Shown one piece after another: positions 12,446 through 22,550 of a stretch of DNA of 64,000 bases (position 1 is the first letter of the stretch; each line of letters starts with the position of its first letter). The notes under the pieces are model-generated. The model saw only the letters and a program-made list of their open reading frames with translations, was not told where the DNA came from and made no database searches. The stretch comes from Strigamia acuminata (lineage: Eukaryota; Arthropoda; Chilopoda; Geophilomorpha; Linotaeniidae). Made by a program: the position numbers and the translations under genes. The stretch is taken from contig OX442314.1 in the NCBI GenBank assembly GCA_949358305.1, positions 15,989,060 through 16,053,059 of the forward strand, in the 5' to 3' direction.

Positions 12446-12540
12446 TGTCAGGACAATTAACTTCTGAAGTCAACTCGCTGTTAATGTCAGTTATGATTGT
12501 ATTTACAATGACCTTCAGTGGCTCCAAAAAGATATCGTAA
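12446..12540 (+). pseudogene. Orphan inverted copy of Ig-family tail exon
   Basis: 95 nt preceded by a CTTGCAG acceptor. It encodes VSGQLTSEVNSLLMSV... through ...SGSKKIS and a stop, almost the same as the last exon of the 15361-16438 gene but on the opposite strand. No Ig exon with a plus-strand donor lies upstream, so it is a stranded duplicate. The frame and acceptor are intact, so exon capture by a plus-strand transcript remains possible. Confidence 0.75.
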
Positions 12541-12906
12541 ACAAATATACTGTACTTACAAAACTAGTTACCACTTAATTTATCCAAAGAAAATTAATGA
12601 CTACCGTAATACTCCATTGCATTATAATTATAAATTTTAAAAGAATGGGCTTTGTAAATATTGATTGAAATGGAAATCAGTAAAAAGCCTGAAATTGCTT
12701 ATTTAATCCACGTTATTTCCGCTGAAAATTTCGCTAGAAATTATTTTCATCTAACGTTTATAACGAATCAAAAAGGGCTATGAATTATACCGCATAATTT
12801 ATTTTTCTTATGTATTTTTACAGTAAACTGATACAATTAAACAGTGCGCGCTTCATTTCAATTTTTTCTCAGGATAAAAAAAAGTAGTTCGCGTGGCAAT
12901 TTTGTT

Positions 12907-14302
12907 TTAATGTATTTTCTGGAAGGTACTGAAGGTGAATGCAAACATCGTCATAACCGATAAGAAGAAAGTGTTGATTTTGTGAGACATTTGCCCATTT
13001 ACTGCAAAAAAAAATAGTTTTTAAAATATCGTTAAATTAATTTAATTACTCACCTCGATACTCAACAGGTGATGAAGGGGTGTAAAAGGTTTGACCAGAA
13101 TCCTGTGCTAGGCATTGAATTTGACCATTTTTAATCCGTTGGGGAAACGTTAATTTAACACTTGGAGTAGTAAAAACACCAAATATTGTACCAGTGCTGA
13201 CATTAACCCATTGATAAGAAATCGGTTTCATAGTGTCTACGGTTTTGCAAGTTAAGCTTTTCGTACGATTTACTCTGAAAATTATTGGAGACGAGGGGGT
13301 GTCGATCCACACTAATACATCTATAATAAAACGAATTTAAACAACATTTTATTCAAATCTATCTGCTTTTGTAGGACGATGAAGATTTGATTTTTTTGAC
13401 TTTATATGAGATGAACCATTATTTTTCTTTCTTACCTGGATTAACTAAAATAGAAAAAATAGAAATCATTTTTATGCCGAACACCGAAATTTGTTTTACT
13501 CACCTTGATATGGAACATATTTTGAAGGGGTGTAATACGCATCACCGCGGTCTCTTACTCTACATTGAATTAAACCGTCTTTGACCTTATTTTTAAAAAC
13601 GAATTTCGTATCGGGAAAATCTGAAGTTGCCAATACTTTGGCATTGCGGACATCAATCCATTGATAAGAAATCGGATATGTAAATCCTTTGGTCTTGCAG
13701 GTTAATGTTTTCACATGATTTACTTTAAAATTTATAGGGGAACTATTGCTAATCCACACTTGCTTGTCCCTGGAACCTTAAAAACGAATTTAATCAAAAC
13801 AATGAAATTCGATTGAAATCAATTTTTTCTTACCACTTGATTTGGCTGGAAAAAAAATGGAAATTAATTTTTGTGAATATTGTTTATTGTTGTATGTGGT
13901 GAAAAGAACTTACCGTAAAATGAAACCTTTGTAGAATTATAAAACCGATTCTCTTGTCGACCTTTTGCTTGGCATACGATATAACCAGTTTGCGGTACAA
14001 AGAATGTTATTGCTAATTGTGAGTGGTTTGAATTTGGAAAAGTGTAATTCGAACCAGCTTGTATAACCGACCATTGGAACGTAATAGGTGGTTTGACATT
14101 TTCTGCAGCACACGTCATGATTCTTGGTTTATTTACTGTAAATTCAACTGGGGGAGGATCTTTAATGTAAACGTTGATGCCTGAAAATATTAAAAACAAA
14201 AATGTAATACCGGTAAATGAAAACCGAAAAAAAGCGTCAAATCCAATATTTACTCACCAAAACAACCAACGAAGAGGCTGAAAATTACTGTCGAAGAGAA
14301 CA
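12907..14302 (-). CDS. Three-Ig-domain small surface/secreted protein
   Basis: Seven exons, all phase 1: signal 14302..14257 (MFSSTVIFSLFVGCF), Ig type 1 14180..13914, 12-nt microexon 13845..13834 (CCAAATCAAGTG), Ig type 2 13776..13504, 9-nt microexon 13444..13436 (TTAATCCAG), Ig type 2 13320..13054, tail 13001..12907. Total 969 nt, 322 residues, in frame throughout. The domains keep Cys-Trp-Cys and the shared QAGSNYTFPNSNHSQL block. The tail ends FQKIH as in the 2192-3183 gene, and the 3' flank is also duplicated. It is the most complete unit, with both microexon sizes. An extracellular recognition or adhesion role is inferred from the fold only. Confidence 0.82.
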
Positions 14303-15360
14303 TTTTATAGGTAAGTGTACTGTAAAAGAAAGCAAGTACTTTAATGTAATAAAAGAAATCAAGTGTACTGTTAAATTCTTATCAAAAACTGATTAGTGAT
14401 TACTGTAGCGGGGGTGGTATCTCGGTACAAGGAACAATAAAAACGAATGACTTTTCAAAAAATAATCTTGTTTAAAAAAATAATTAAAGCGACAGCCGGA
14501 AGTTTTGTAGCAAATATTTTAAATTTTTTCTGAAAAAAGTAGAAAAAATGAATTATTCAGAAAGATGCCATCAAACAGAAAGTTATAAATAATTTCAAAA
14601 ATAGTATTTAAATTAAGTATCATGATTTACCGAAAATGTTAGCACATTCGTATAATTTTTACTTGATTTACCTTTTTTGCAACGACGATTCTTAAAAAGC
14701 GTAAACACACACTTACTCATCATTTCTATTTCCATGTGATGAAACACCTGTATGTACATAACATGCGTTTTTAAATTGCTGTTTTCGAATATTTAAAATA
14801 TTTGATTTTAAATTAAATTTTAATTTTTTTCTGTCTACCATTTCTTTTTTCCCTCAATTTTGAGTTTACTTCAATCAATTCATTCGTTATTACAAAAAAT
14901 CAGGAAATTTTTAGAAACGTTTTGTCACTAGATGGCATAAGAAGGCATCAAACTCGTCAATGCACATCCGCTGCTTCGTATCTAAAGTTAACACTTCGAT
15001 TGGAATTAAGTTATTTGAGTGTAAGTGACTGACAGCTCCAAGAGAGATGGAGCTGTTCAGAATTGCTCATTGGTGAGGCAGTGAACACTGTCCACCAGAC
15101 AGTCACAAAAGGATGAAAATCTTTAAGTGTTATCATAAAATCCATGACATTTTTATTCATTCAAGCCCAATGGAGAAAAACGATTACCTCAATACACAGA
15201 AGGACCTATATAATTCAAAGTCGTAAATGTGATTATGCCAATTTTTTATTTCACGTAAATGTTAAACTACTAAACCAAAATTTAGTAAACCCGAGTACTA
15301 GTCACTATTTTTTTTGAATAAATTAAGTGGTAACTAGTTTTGTAAGTACAGTATATTTGT
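14303..15360. other. Spacer between Ig units
   Basis: No coding sequence seen. It contains a conserved flank with a candidate GGTAAAT donor at 14670-14672 (minus) and, from 14745, the uninterrupted counterpart of the sequence split by the LTR element. Confidence 0.5.
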
Positions 15361-16438
15361 TTACGATATCTTTTTGGAGACACTAAAGGTCATTGCAAAC
15401 ACAATCATAACTGTCATTAATAGCGAGTTGACTTCATTAGTTAATTGTCCTGACACTGCAAGAAAAATAATAAAAAGCAGTGTTTAAGTAATTTCGAAAA
15501 TTTATCTTTCGATGAAATTAGTAGTAAAATAATTAAACAACAGAAGTATATAACTGCTGGTAAATTTCTCAGGACAGTATCACAAACTACCACATTCATA
15601 TTTTATACTTCTGTTTGAATATTTATTTACCACAGTACTAATACCGGTTTTTCTCACCTTGATAAGAAACATATTGAGAAGGAGTGAAAAACGAATCACC
15701 ACGATCCCTTACTCTACATTGAATTATACCATGCTTAACCTTTTTTTTAAAAACGAATTTCACATCGGGAAAGTCTGATGTTGCCAACAAGACGACATTG
15801 CGGACATCAATCCATTGATAAGAAATCGGGTATTTAAATCCTTTGGTCTTGCAGGTTAATTTTTTCGCATGATTTACTTTAAAATTTATAGGGGAACTGT
15901 TGCTAATCCACACTTCCTTGTCACTGGAACCTTAAAAACGAATTTAATCAAAACAATGTTTCGATAGAAATCAGTTTTGTTCTTACTACTTGATTTGACT
16001 GAAATAAAAAATTGAAATTAATTTTTATGAATGTCGTTTATTGTTGTATGTGCTTAAAAGAACTTACCGTAAAATGAAACCTTTGTAGAATTATAAAAAC
16101 GATTATCATATCGACCTTTTGCTTGGCATACGATATAACCAGTTTGCGGTGCATGGAATTTAATTTCTAATTGTGAGTGGTTTGAATTTGGAAATGTGTA
16201 ATTTGAACCAGCTTGTATAACCGACCATTGGAACGTAATAGGTGGTTGGAATTTCTCTGCAACACAACTGAGCTTTTTTCCTTTATCAACTTTAAATTTT
16301 ACCGGTGGCTTATTTTCTATGTGCACTTTGGAGCCTGACAATATGAAAAGGTATAAAACTTAAAACAAGGTGTTCAATTTCTCATTACTTACTAAAACAA
16401 CCAATAAAGAGGCAGAACATTAAACTTACGAATAACAT
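15361..16438 (-). CDS. Two-Ig-domain small surface/secreted protein with KKIS tail
   Basis: Five exons, all phase 1: signal 16438..16393 (MLFVSLMFCLFIGCF), Ig type 1 16334..16068, 12-nt microexon 15998..15987 (TCAAATCAAGTA), Ig type 2 15930..15658, tail 15455..15361. Total 693 nt, 230 residues. Domain order matches the 12907-14302 gene without its third Ig domain. The tail exon differs from the FQKIH type: about 17 hydrophobic residues (SLLMTVMIVFAMTFSV), then SKKIS and a stop. KKIS at the extreme C-terminus fits the dilysine KKXX pattern known from type I endoplasmic-reticulum proteins; that reading is speculative. Cys and Trp core residues and the NYT, NHS and NST sequons are kept. Confidence 0.82.
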
Positions 16439-17113
16439 CTTGAGTTTTCTGGAAATAAAGCAAATTGTTTGAACAAATTAACGAAGAATTAATTAAAAAT
16501 CTTAAAACTATTTTTACTTTTTACCTAGAATCGATATATACACGTTCGTGTTTTATTTACCTCGCATGATTTTTCACTACTCCGCCAAATACCTGCATAC
16601 AAAGTAAAAGCACATGATCGCACTTCCGCTTCAATGTTTATTTTTGGAATATAATGCACAACCGGTAGCTAGATGTGATAACATTTCTAAATTATTCGAA
16701 TATGCTGTATATATATATATATATATTATATATTATTATCTCAATTTTGTTTTTATTTCCTGTATTGTTATTGCACGGGTGGGTGCTTGGCAAGAAGTTA
16801 TAAAATTATATGCTGTGGCCTCGTCTGTGGATGAGAAAGCTGCTCGTCAGTACGCACGAAAAACCACACGGACAAATTAATGAAAAACATCTAATCAAAG
16901 ATTAAATATTGCTTTAATGTTTTATCACAAATCGTATCGTACAAGTTTACTGCCATTTTGATTTACAGTACATTAAATTTTATGATGCCATTTAAAGGAT
17001 TTTTTTAATATGATTTTAAGTTACGTCATCATTGGAAACAAAGTCCATATCTTTCACCAGAAACATGGTTACACTCTCCTACAAAAAAAGAACTACTTTA
17101 ACAACTTTTAATT
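16439..17113. other. Intergenic spacer with TA microsatellite
   Basis: No gene recognised. A (TA)n run lies near 16709-16730. A candidate non-coding exon donor (GAG then GTAAAT, minus strand) occurs at 16559-16561. Confidence 0.5.
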
Positions 17114-19912
17114 TTAATTACATTTTAATGTGATATTACCAGCTCCGGCATCACAAGGACAGAATGCATGATAGTAACCACCCTTAAGTTGCCCTGTTGT
17201 GCATTTTTCACCTAATTGACTTATTGGAGCGCACACCCTCTTCTTCGAGTCAGATTGGATTACGCAACATCCACTTTGGCAGTCTGGGTTGAATTTACAC
17301 AAGTTTCCATTTTCCCGTGGCGACTAATAATAAGAAATAAGACATGTGAGTGTTATACGTCGTTCGCAATAGTGACCATCTACACTAGTTTTTGTTACAA
17401 TTGATGTCGCTAATTAGAGCTAGAATTGCTATCGATACGCCATAAATTATTTGCACACTATTTATTCTTCCCTTTCCACTAAAAATGATTTAATTCCACA
17501 CTACTTTTTTCTACACTATTTATTCTTTTTCACACACTGTAAATTACTTAATTCCGCACTAATGTTTAAAATTGTGCCAACAGTGCCTTTTTGGCCTTAG
17601 ATGGCCTACCTAGTTCCCGGTACTGTAATTCTGTTTGATTATTTGACGTAATATTATGAGAATGAAGGCGACATTACCGGTATTTTGTAAAAGCAATCAC
17701 TAAATAAAATTACCTTGACAATATTATCATCTTCAGAATTTTGCGGAAAATTGTTTTCACGTACAATTTGTGTAGTGAAAAGAAACACTTAAGTCCAAAA
17801 CCAATATAAAAATTCCTTCGTTTAATTGCAATGGATAAACTGAGAAAAAGACCTAGATTACAATAGGTTTTGAACAGCCATCCATAATGTAACCAACTAA
17901 CTGGACGTACAGCAACTGTAACTAATCATTTGGTATATTCTGTTTAATCGACATACCAAAGCCTAATTGCGCTTTTAACCGCTTTTAATTTTGGCAGTTT
18001 TCCCGAAAATGATTTACCACAGACTGCTGTAAAGTTTTGTTGATGGTCTGTCTGTGCTGAACTAATCTAGAAGTTTTGCAGCTGGAACATCTTTACAACC
18101 ACTTTAAAATTTGATGCAGTTTCACCGACATACTAGTGGTGCTGAGGCATCATTGATGTCAAATAATTGAAAATAAATCATTGATAAGAAGCAATGGAAA
18201 CTAAACACATTTCATTAGTATTTACTGAGCTGTCTCATGATTTTTCTGCACTCGTGGAGTTGAGTATCATGATTCCCAGAGTTGAGTGTCATGATTCCCA
18301 GAGTTGAGTGTCATGATTCCCAGAGTTGAGTGTCATGATTCCCAGAGTTGAGTATCATGATTCCCAGAGTTGAGTGTCATGATTCCCAGAGTTGAGTATC
18401 ATGATTCCTACACATGAGTATCATAATTTTCAGAGTTGAGTGTCACGATTTCCCAGAGATCAGTATCATGGTTCTCAATTCGATTACGATATCAATCAAT
18501 CGTGACCTTGAGGATGACATTTTGGAACATTATTGCATTTGCAACCCTTAACTTCTTACAACTTCAAATTCTGAATATTTGCAATAATTTTGAGAATCTT
18601 TGGAATTCTCTGCAGTCTTTTCGGTCAAGTTGTCTCTTGCCTGTGTTTAAATCGATGAACGGTAATCACGTCAATGCAAAGGTGCATTATAAAAATTACA
18701 TTATACATTAAGGCACGCGTAGTACGATACTTAATAAACCAAATTGATAAAATATACACGTTTTTATTGCTGAAAAAAGAAGTATTGCACAGTAGTTGTT
18801 TAAGTTGCGCTTTCTTTCTTTGTAGAGCTTCATCGTGAAATTTCGATACAAGCGACTAAGAACACAAGCGACTAAGGACACAAGCGACTAAGGACAGCAT
18901 TCCGATCGAACTTCGATCAGCAGAATAAAAACGTATCTTTAAAGTTTAAAAAAATACGGAGTAAATGTTTTGCAAGTTAAGAACTACCTGCCGAAGATAC
19001 GTTCAAATGTTAAAGCAGACCTAGGTGACTTTGGAAAATATCTTTACAATCAATGAATTTGGATATATTAGGGACTAATTTTGTAATTTTGTTGCACTGA
19101 AACAATGTTTATTCCCCGGATGATCACGAGAGAACTGAAAATTAGCTAACAACTCGAAGTCACCCAGGCAGCATGCGCAAAATAATTATTAACAGTTATT
19201 AAAAATTTGACTCAAATTATGTATTGAAATACCAGCAGGGAAGCAGACAAATGGAACAAAAAGTACTACACTGTAAGTACGGTAAGCTTAATTGAATTTC
19301 GACGTCTACGGTATGTACTGCACTTATGAAAGGTTCAGGTTAACGGGACATCTTTTGCTCGAATAGTCACAACCTTGATCACCTGGCTTGTTCGGTGTGT
19401 GGACTAATCCATTCTGTGGCTAAGGTGCCAAGAGAAATAGTATAAATTTCACATAAATATCATGGCACATGTTTTTGAAATAACCTTTACAACGTTTAAA
19501 TTTTACGACTGAAATCAATTGAATTTAAAACACCAAACAAAAGTTAAATCAAACATCGTACAATATATTTTTTCTTACTACTAGATCCAGATATATCAAT
19601 TTCTGACCGCTTAACATGATCTGAGGTCATTACACTCTCCAATTAGCAAATTCCGACTCCCAAACACTTTTTAAAATTGATGTTTGAGGTCGTGCTTATT
19701 TTAATTTGTTTGTGCAGACCAACGATCCACGCACATTAGAAACTTTCCTAAAACAAATGGCTAAATAAAATGATTGCTGTATACCGTACCTTTTCAGCTT
19801 CGTAAGTAATGTCCAATTGATGAATTTCGCCTTCGTATGATCTTGCATATGCAATTTGTGTGGCGACAAGATAAACGCAAAATGAAAACAAAATCGACAT
19901 GTTTACTTGCAT
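17114..19912 (-). CDS. Prokineticin/astakine-like cysteine-rich secreted peptide
   Basis: Two exons with phase-0 join: 19912..19790 (41 codons, hydrophobic signal peptide ending around IAYA) and 17323..17114 (69 residues and stop). The 110-aa precursor has cysteines spaced C-x5-C-x3-CC-x10-C-x8-C-x13-C-x-C-x10-C, the order of the prokineticin/Dickkopf/colipase fold, with nine cysteines where family members often have ten. In arthropods such peptides include astakines, blood-cell growth factors; this assignment is by pattern only. A second methionine at 19900 is another possible start. The 2.5-kb intron is long for this window and holds a minisatellite and a possible alternative terminal exon at 19324-19419. 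Confidence 0.6.
18257..18477. repeat. 22-bp minisatellite
   Basis: About ten tandem copies of a 22-bp unit containing GAGTTGAGTGTCATGATTCC, the first seven nearly perfect and the last three diverged. Each unit carries the palindrome TCATGA. It lies in the long intron of the cysteine-rich peptide gene. Confidence 0.9.
18855..18897. repeat. Short tandem repeat, 17-18 bp unit
   Basis: Three adjacent copies of a unit like ACAAGCGACTAAGGAC. Part of the same intron. Confidence 0.7.
19324..19419 (-). other. Possible alternative last exon of the cysteine-rich peptide gene
   Basis: After a TTAG acceptor the minus strand encodes PQNGLVHTPNKPGDQGCDYS and then SKRCPVNLNLS with a stop, in the same phase 0 as the 17323 exon. 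Spliced to the signal exon it would make a short two-cysteine peptide. Support is only frame, acceptor and stop, so it may be chance. Confidence 0.3.
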
Positions 19913-21259
19913 GACTTCTCAATACTTGTTTTACGTCTTGATAATGCTTGCGGATAAAAGGAGAACAGGATCGTGCTGCAAGGCTCCTGTAGCTATCTAT
20001 TTATGAAAGATAATGTGCATTACGTCACAGTTTTTCTAAATTGCTTAAACATATAATTAATTGTGTTTGTCTTCTTAAAATTTCCCTTTGTGACGCATAA
20101 TAGTCAATTTAATTTTGCGGAGTGGCTGAACAAATAATAGCACAACACATCAACACTGCAAGTTTTCCTATTCGTCGCTGAATGAAATTTCCGAGTAAAT
20201 TAATTCCTTTGGAAATTCCAACTGATCAATGGTAATACGTAACGATATACTAGTATTGTTTTTTTTTTTTTTTTTTTTTTTTTTTGTAATTTTAAATTAA
20301 TAATAACTTTGGCATTTTTCTTTTTTTTCTTCTTCTTCTATTTTTAGCGTTAGTATTCAAGAAATTTTATTTTATTGATTTGTAACTCCAGATTTAGTTC
20401 AATGTTTCCGTGAATGACGCAAAATACCACACCCTCTGGCAATTGAACAGTTTCTTATTGACGTCAAAGGAGACCTTTACGGCTGACGTCATTTACAACA
20501 GTTTCTTTGCGCTCACAAATGACGTTCTCATATGAGCCACCTGCTTCCCTGCTAAACAGGCTGGACCTTGAAACTAAGAAGTTGGCTTTGCTGCGTGACA
20601 ATAGTAAGTAATATTGCAATGCAAATACAAATTTGAACAGATATTTTTAACCATGTACACTATATAAATAAATGTTTACTTCTTAAGAATAAGCTTTTTT
20701 AAATTATTATTATTATTTTTTTTTTGTTTATGTTTTATATTTTTAAAACTGGCCTAAAATAAAATATTGTTTCATTCAACGATGTCGTAGTGTAGCCAAT
20801 TCATTATAACGCATTACCGTGTAAAATTCTTCATTCTTCTTCATGAATAATTCAAAATACGATATTTCTATTTTTAAATCGCTGCCAGTTTCTCTGACTT
20901 CTCTTAAAAACTAATATTGCACCATTAAAATCAATAAGTCTTTTTAATCTTGAGTCAAGATTAAAAAGACTTTCTTAAAAATATTGAACAAGCTGCTACT
21001 TCCATAAATGTGAAAAAACAGTTGATTGTGGAATTATAAAATGTAAGATAAACATTAACACGGTGTTTATGTATTGACGTTTCCACAATCGATTTCTGAA
21101 TGCTATCGACACAATCATCGACTTATTGATTCAAGCAGAATGCATTTTTCTCTCGTCAACTGCTCCCTGGTGATTGCTATTTTCACTAAAAAAAAGTTTA
21201 ATTTTTCCAGTTCCTAATCCATTAGTTGACCACTCTTTTCCTCGCTTAACTTTATTTTT
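19913..21259. other. Gene-free stretch
   Basis: No coding sequence recognised. It contains a poly-T run at about 20259-20285, two TGACGTC-type sites near 20459-20490, and a perfect palindrome at 20936-20972. Confidence 0.5.
20936..20972. repeat. Perfect 37-bp palindrome
   Basis: Eighteen-base arms around a single central G: AAGTCTTTTTAATCTTGA and its exact reverse complement. No adjacent poly-T terminator or gene end explains it. Confidence 0.85.
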
Positions 21260-22224
21260 ATGGACCATTCCATCAAAGTCTACTGGATTTTCTTTTCAAT
21301 TGGATGTAAGTATTCAATTAATTGTAATAAAACTATTAAAACTTAACGAATACTTAAGAGATCATAAGTAAAGCAATCATTAAAATAATTCCTTTGTTTT
21401 TCTTGTTAAATGAGCTTATGACCATATTTCCTGTTACTTTTTAATTTTTCACCGGAAATTGTTTGCAAAATAGAAATAGTGCAAAATTAAAATATTTTAA
21501 TATCAGCATTATTACACAACATGCAGTAATAAGAAACTGATTACTTTTTTTTTTTAGATTGTAACTGTTTTCCTTCTATATCAAACCAAAATGAAAAACA
21601 AGTCATTGAAGGAGATTCTTTGAATTTAACTTGTCAAATTTCGTCTGATGTCATCCACTGTGCTTGGTTTCACACTAATGAAGAATCGCTTTCACTCTCA
21701 TCTTCGAACAAACCTCACTACAATATCTTTGGTAATCACAGTAATGGCGAATGCCACTTGTACATCAATAATGCAAAATTGGACACGGATAACGGTTTAT
21801 GGACTTGCCAAATGACAACTATCAACAAACTTAACATTTCTGGTCAGATTCATCTAACAGTCTTGCGTAAGAATTTTCGATTTAGAAAACAAAAAAGACT
21901 TTGAATTAAATTTTAATTAATCTTATAGCACATGATAACGCACGCATTAAAGGCGATTCTGTAATATATCGCCCAGGCGTATTTATTGGTGCATTTTGTG
22001 CAGCCGCTTTTACAATTGGAGGTTTGATAACTATTTATTCGTATAAACGAAAGAGTCCTTGTTGTTTAGGTAAGATTTAAATTTATTTTTTATAAGTTAT
22101 TAAGTTAAATAAAAGATCATTTACTTTTTCAGCACGCGCTGGATATAGCTCAAGAAGTATGCTCATTTGGAATTCATTACCACAGTCATCAAGTCCCGAA
22201 CTGCAGTATGAAAATAAATATTAA
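21260..22224 (+). CDS. Single-Ig type I membrane protein
   Basis: Four exons: 21260..21305 (start MDHSIKVYWIFFSIG, phase 1), Ig 21558..21866, membrane 21929..22069, tail 22133..22224. Total 588 nt, 195 residues. The V-like Ig exon is 309 nt, the same length as the first Ig exon of the 22551-24761 receptor, and has four cysteines (two core plus an HCAW and a GEC cysteine) and DNGLWTC before the last. The next exon holds a transmembrane segment (VFIGAFCAAAFTIGGLITIY) and a basic stop-transfer. The short tail ends LQYENKY, where YEN fits the YxN pattern bound by Grb2-type SH2 domains. It is convergent with the receptor gene to its right and could be a partner or a decoy; that is inference. The start exon was chosen by phase and length. 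Confidence 0.72.
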
Positions 22225-22550
22225 TAGTTGCACTTTGGAAATTGTTGTACATAATAAGGCTCATTTATTTTATTTTTTAAAAGTTGTTAAATTTTACTTT
22301 CAGCAGTATACAAAACGTCCATTAACTTAATGTAAAATGGAATTTTAGATTGGCTCTGGACTTCACGAGGTCTAAGCCAATTTGTTTTTTACAACCAGAG
22401 ACTATGATTTTTCTCTAAATAACGTAAAATAGATAAACAAAACAGTTTAGTCACAAGTCAACGTAAAGTTCCTCAGAAAGTTGTATGCATTTAATGTTGT
22501 AACGATACCATGACGATAAGCTGTTAATAAAAATCATAAAACATTAATCA

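Noticed and set aside
18257-18477. CRISPR-like array
   Set aside because: Units are contiguous 22-bp repeats without unique spacers, in a eukaryotic intron.
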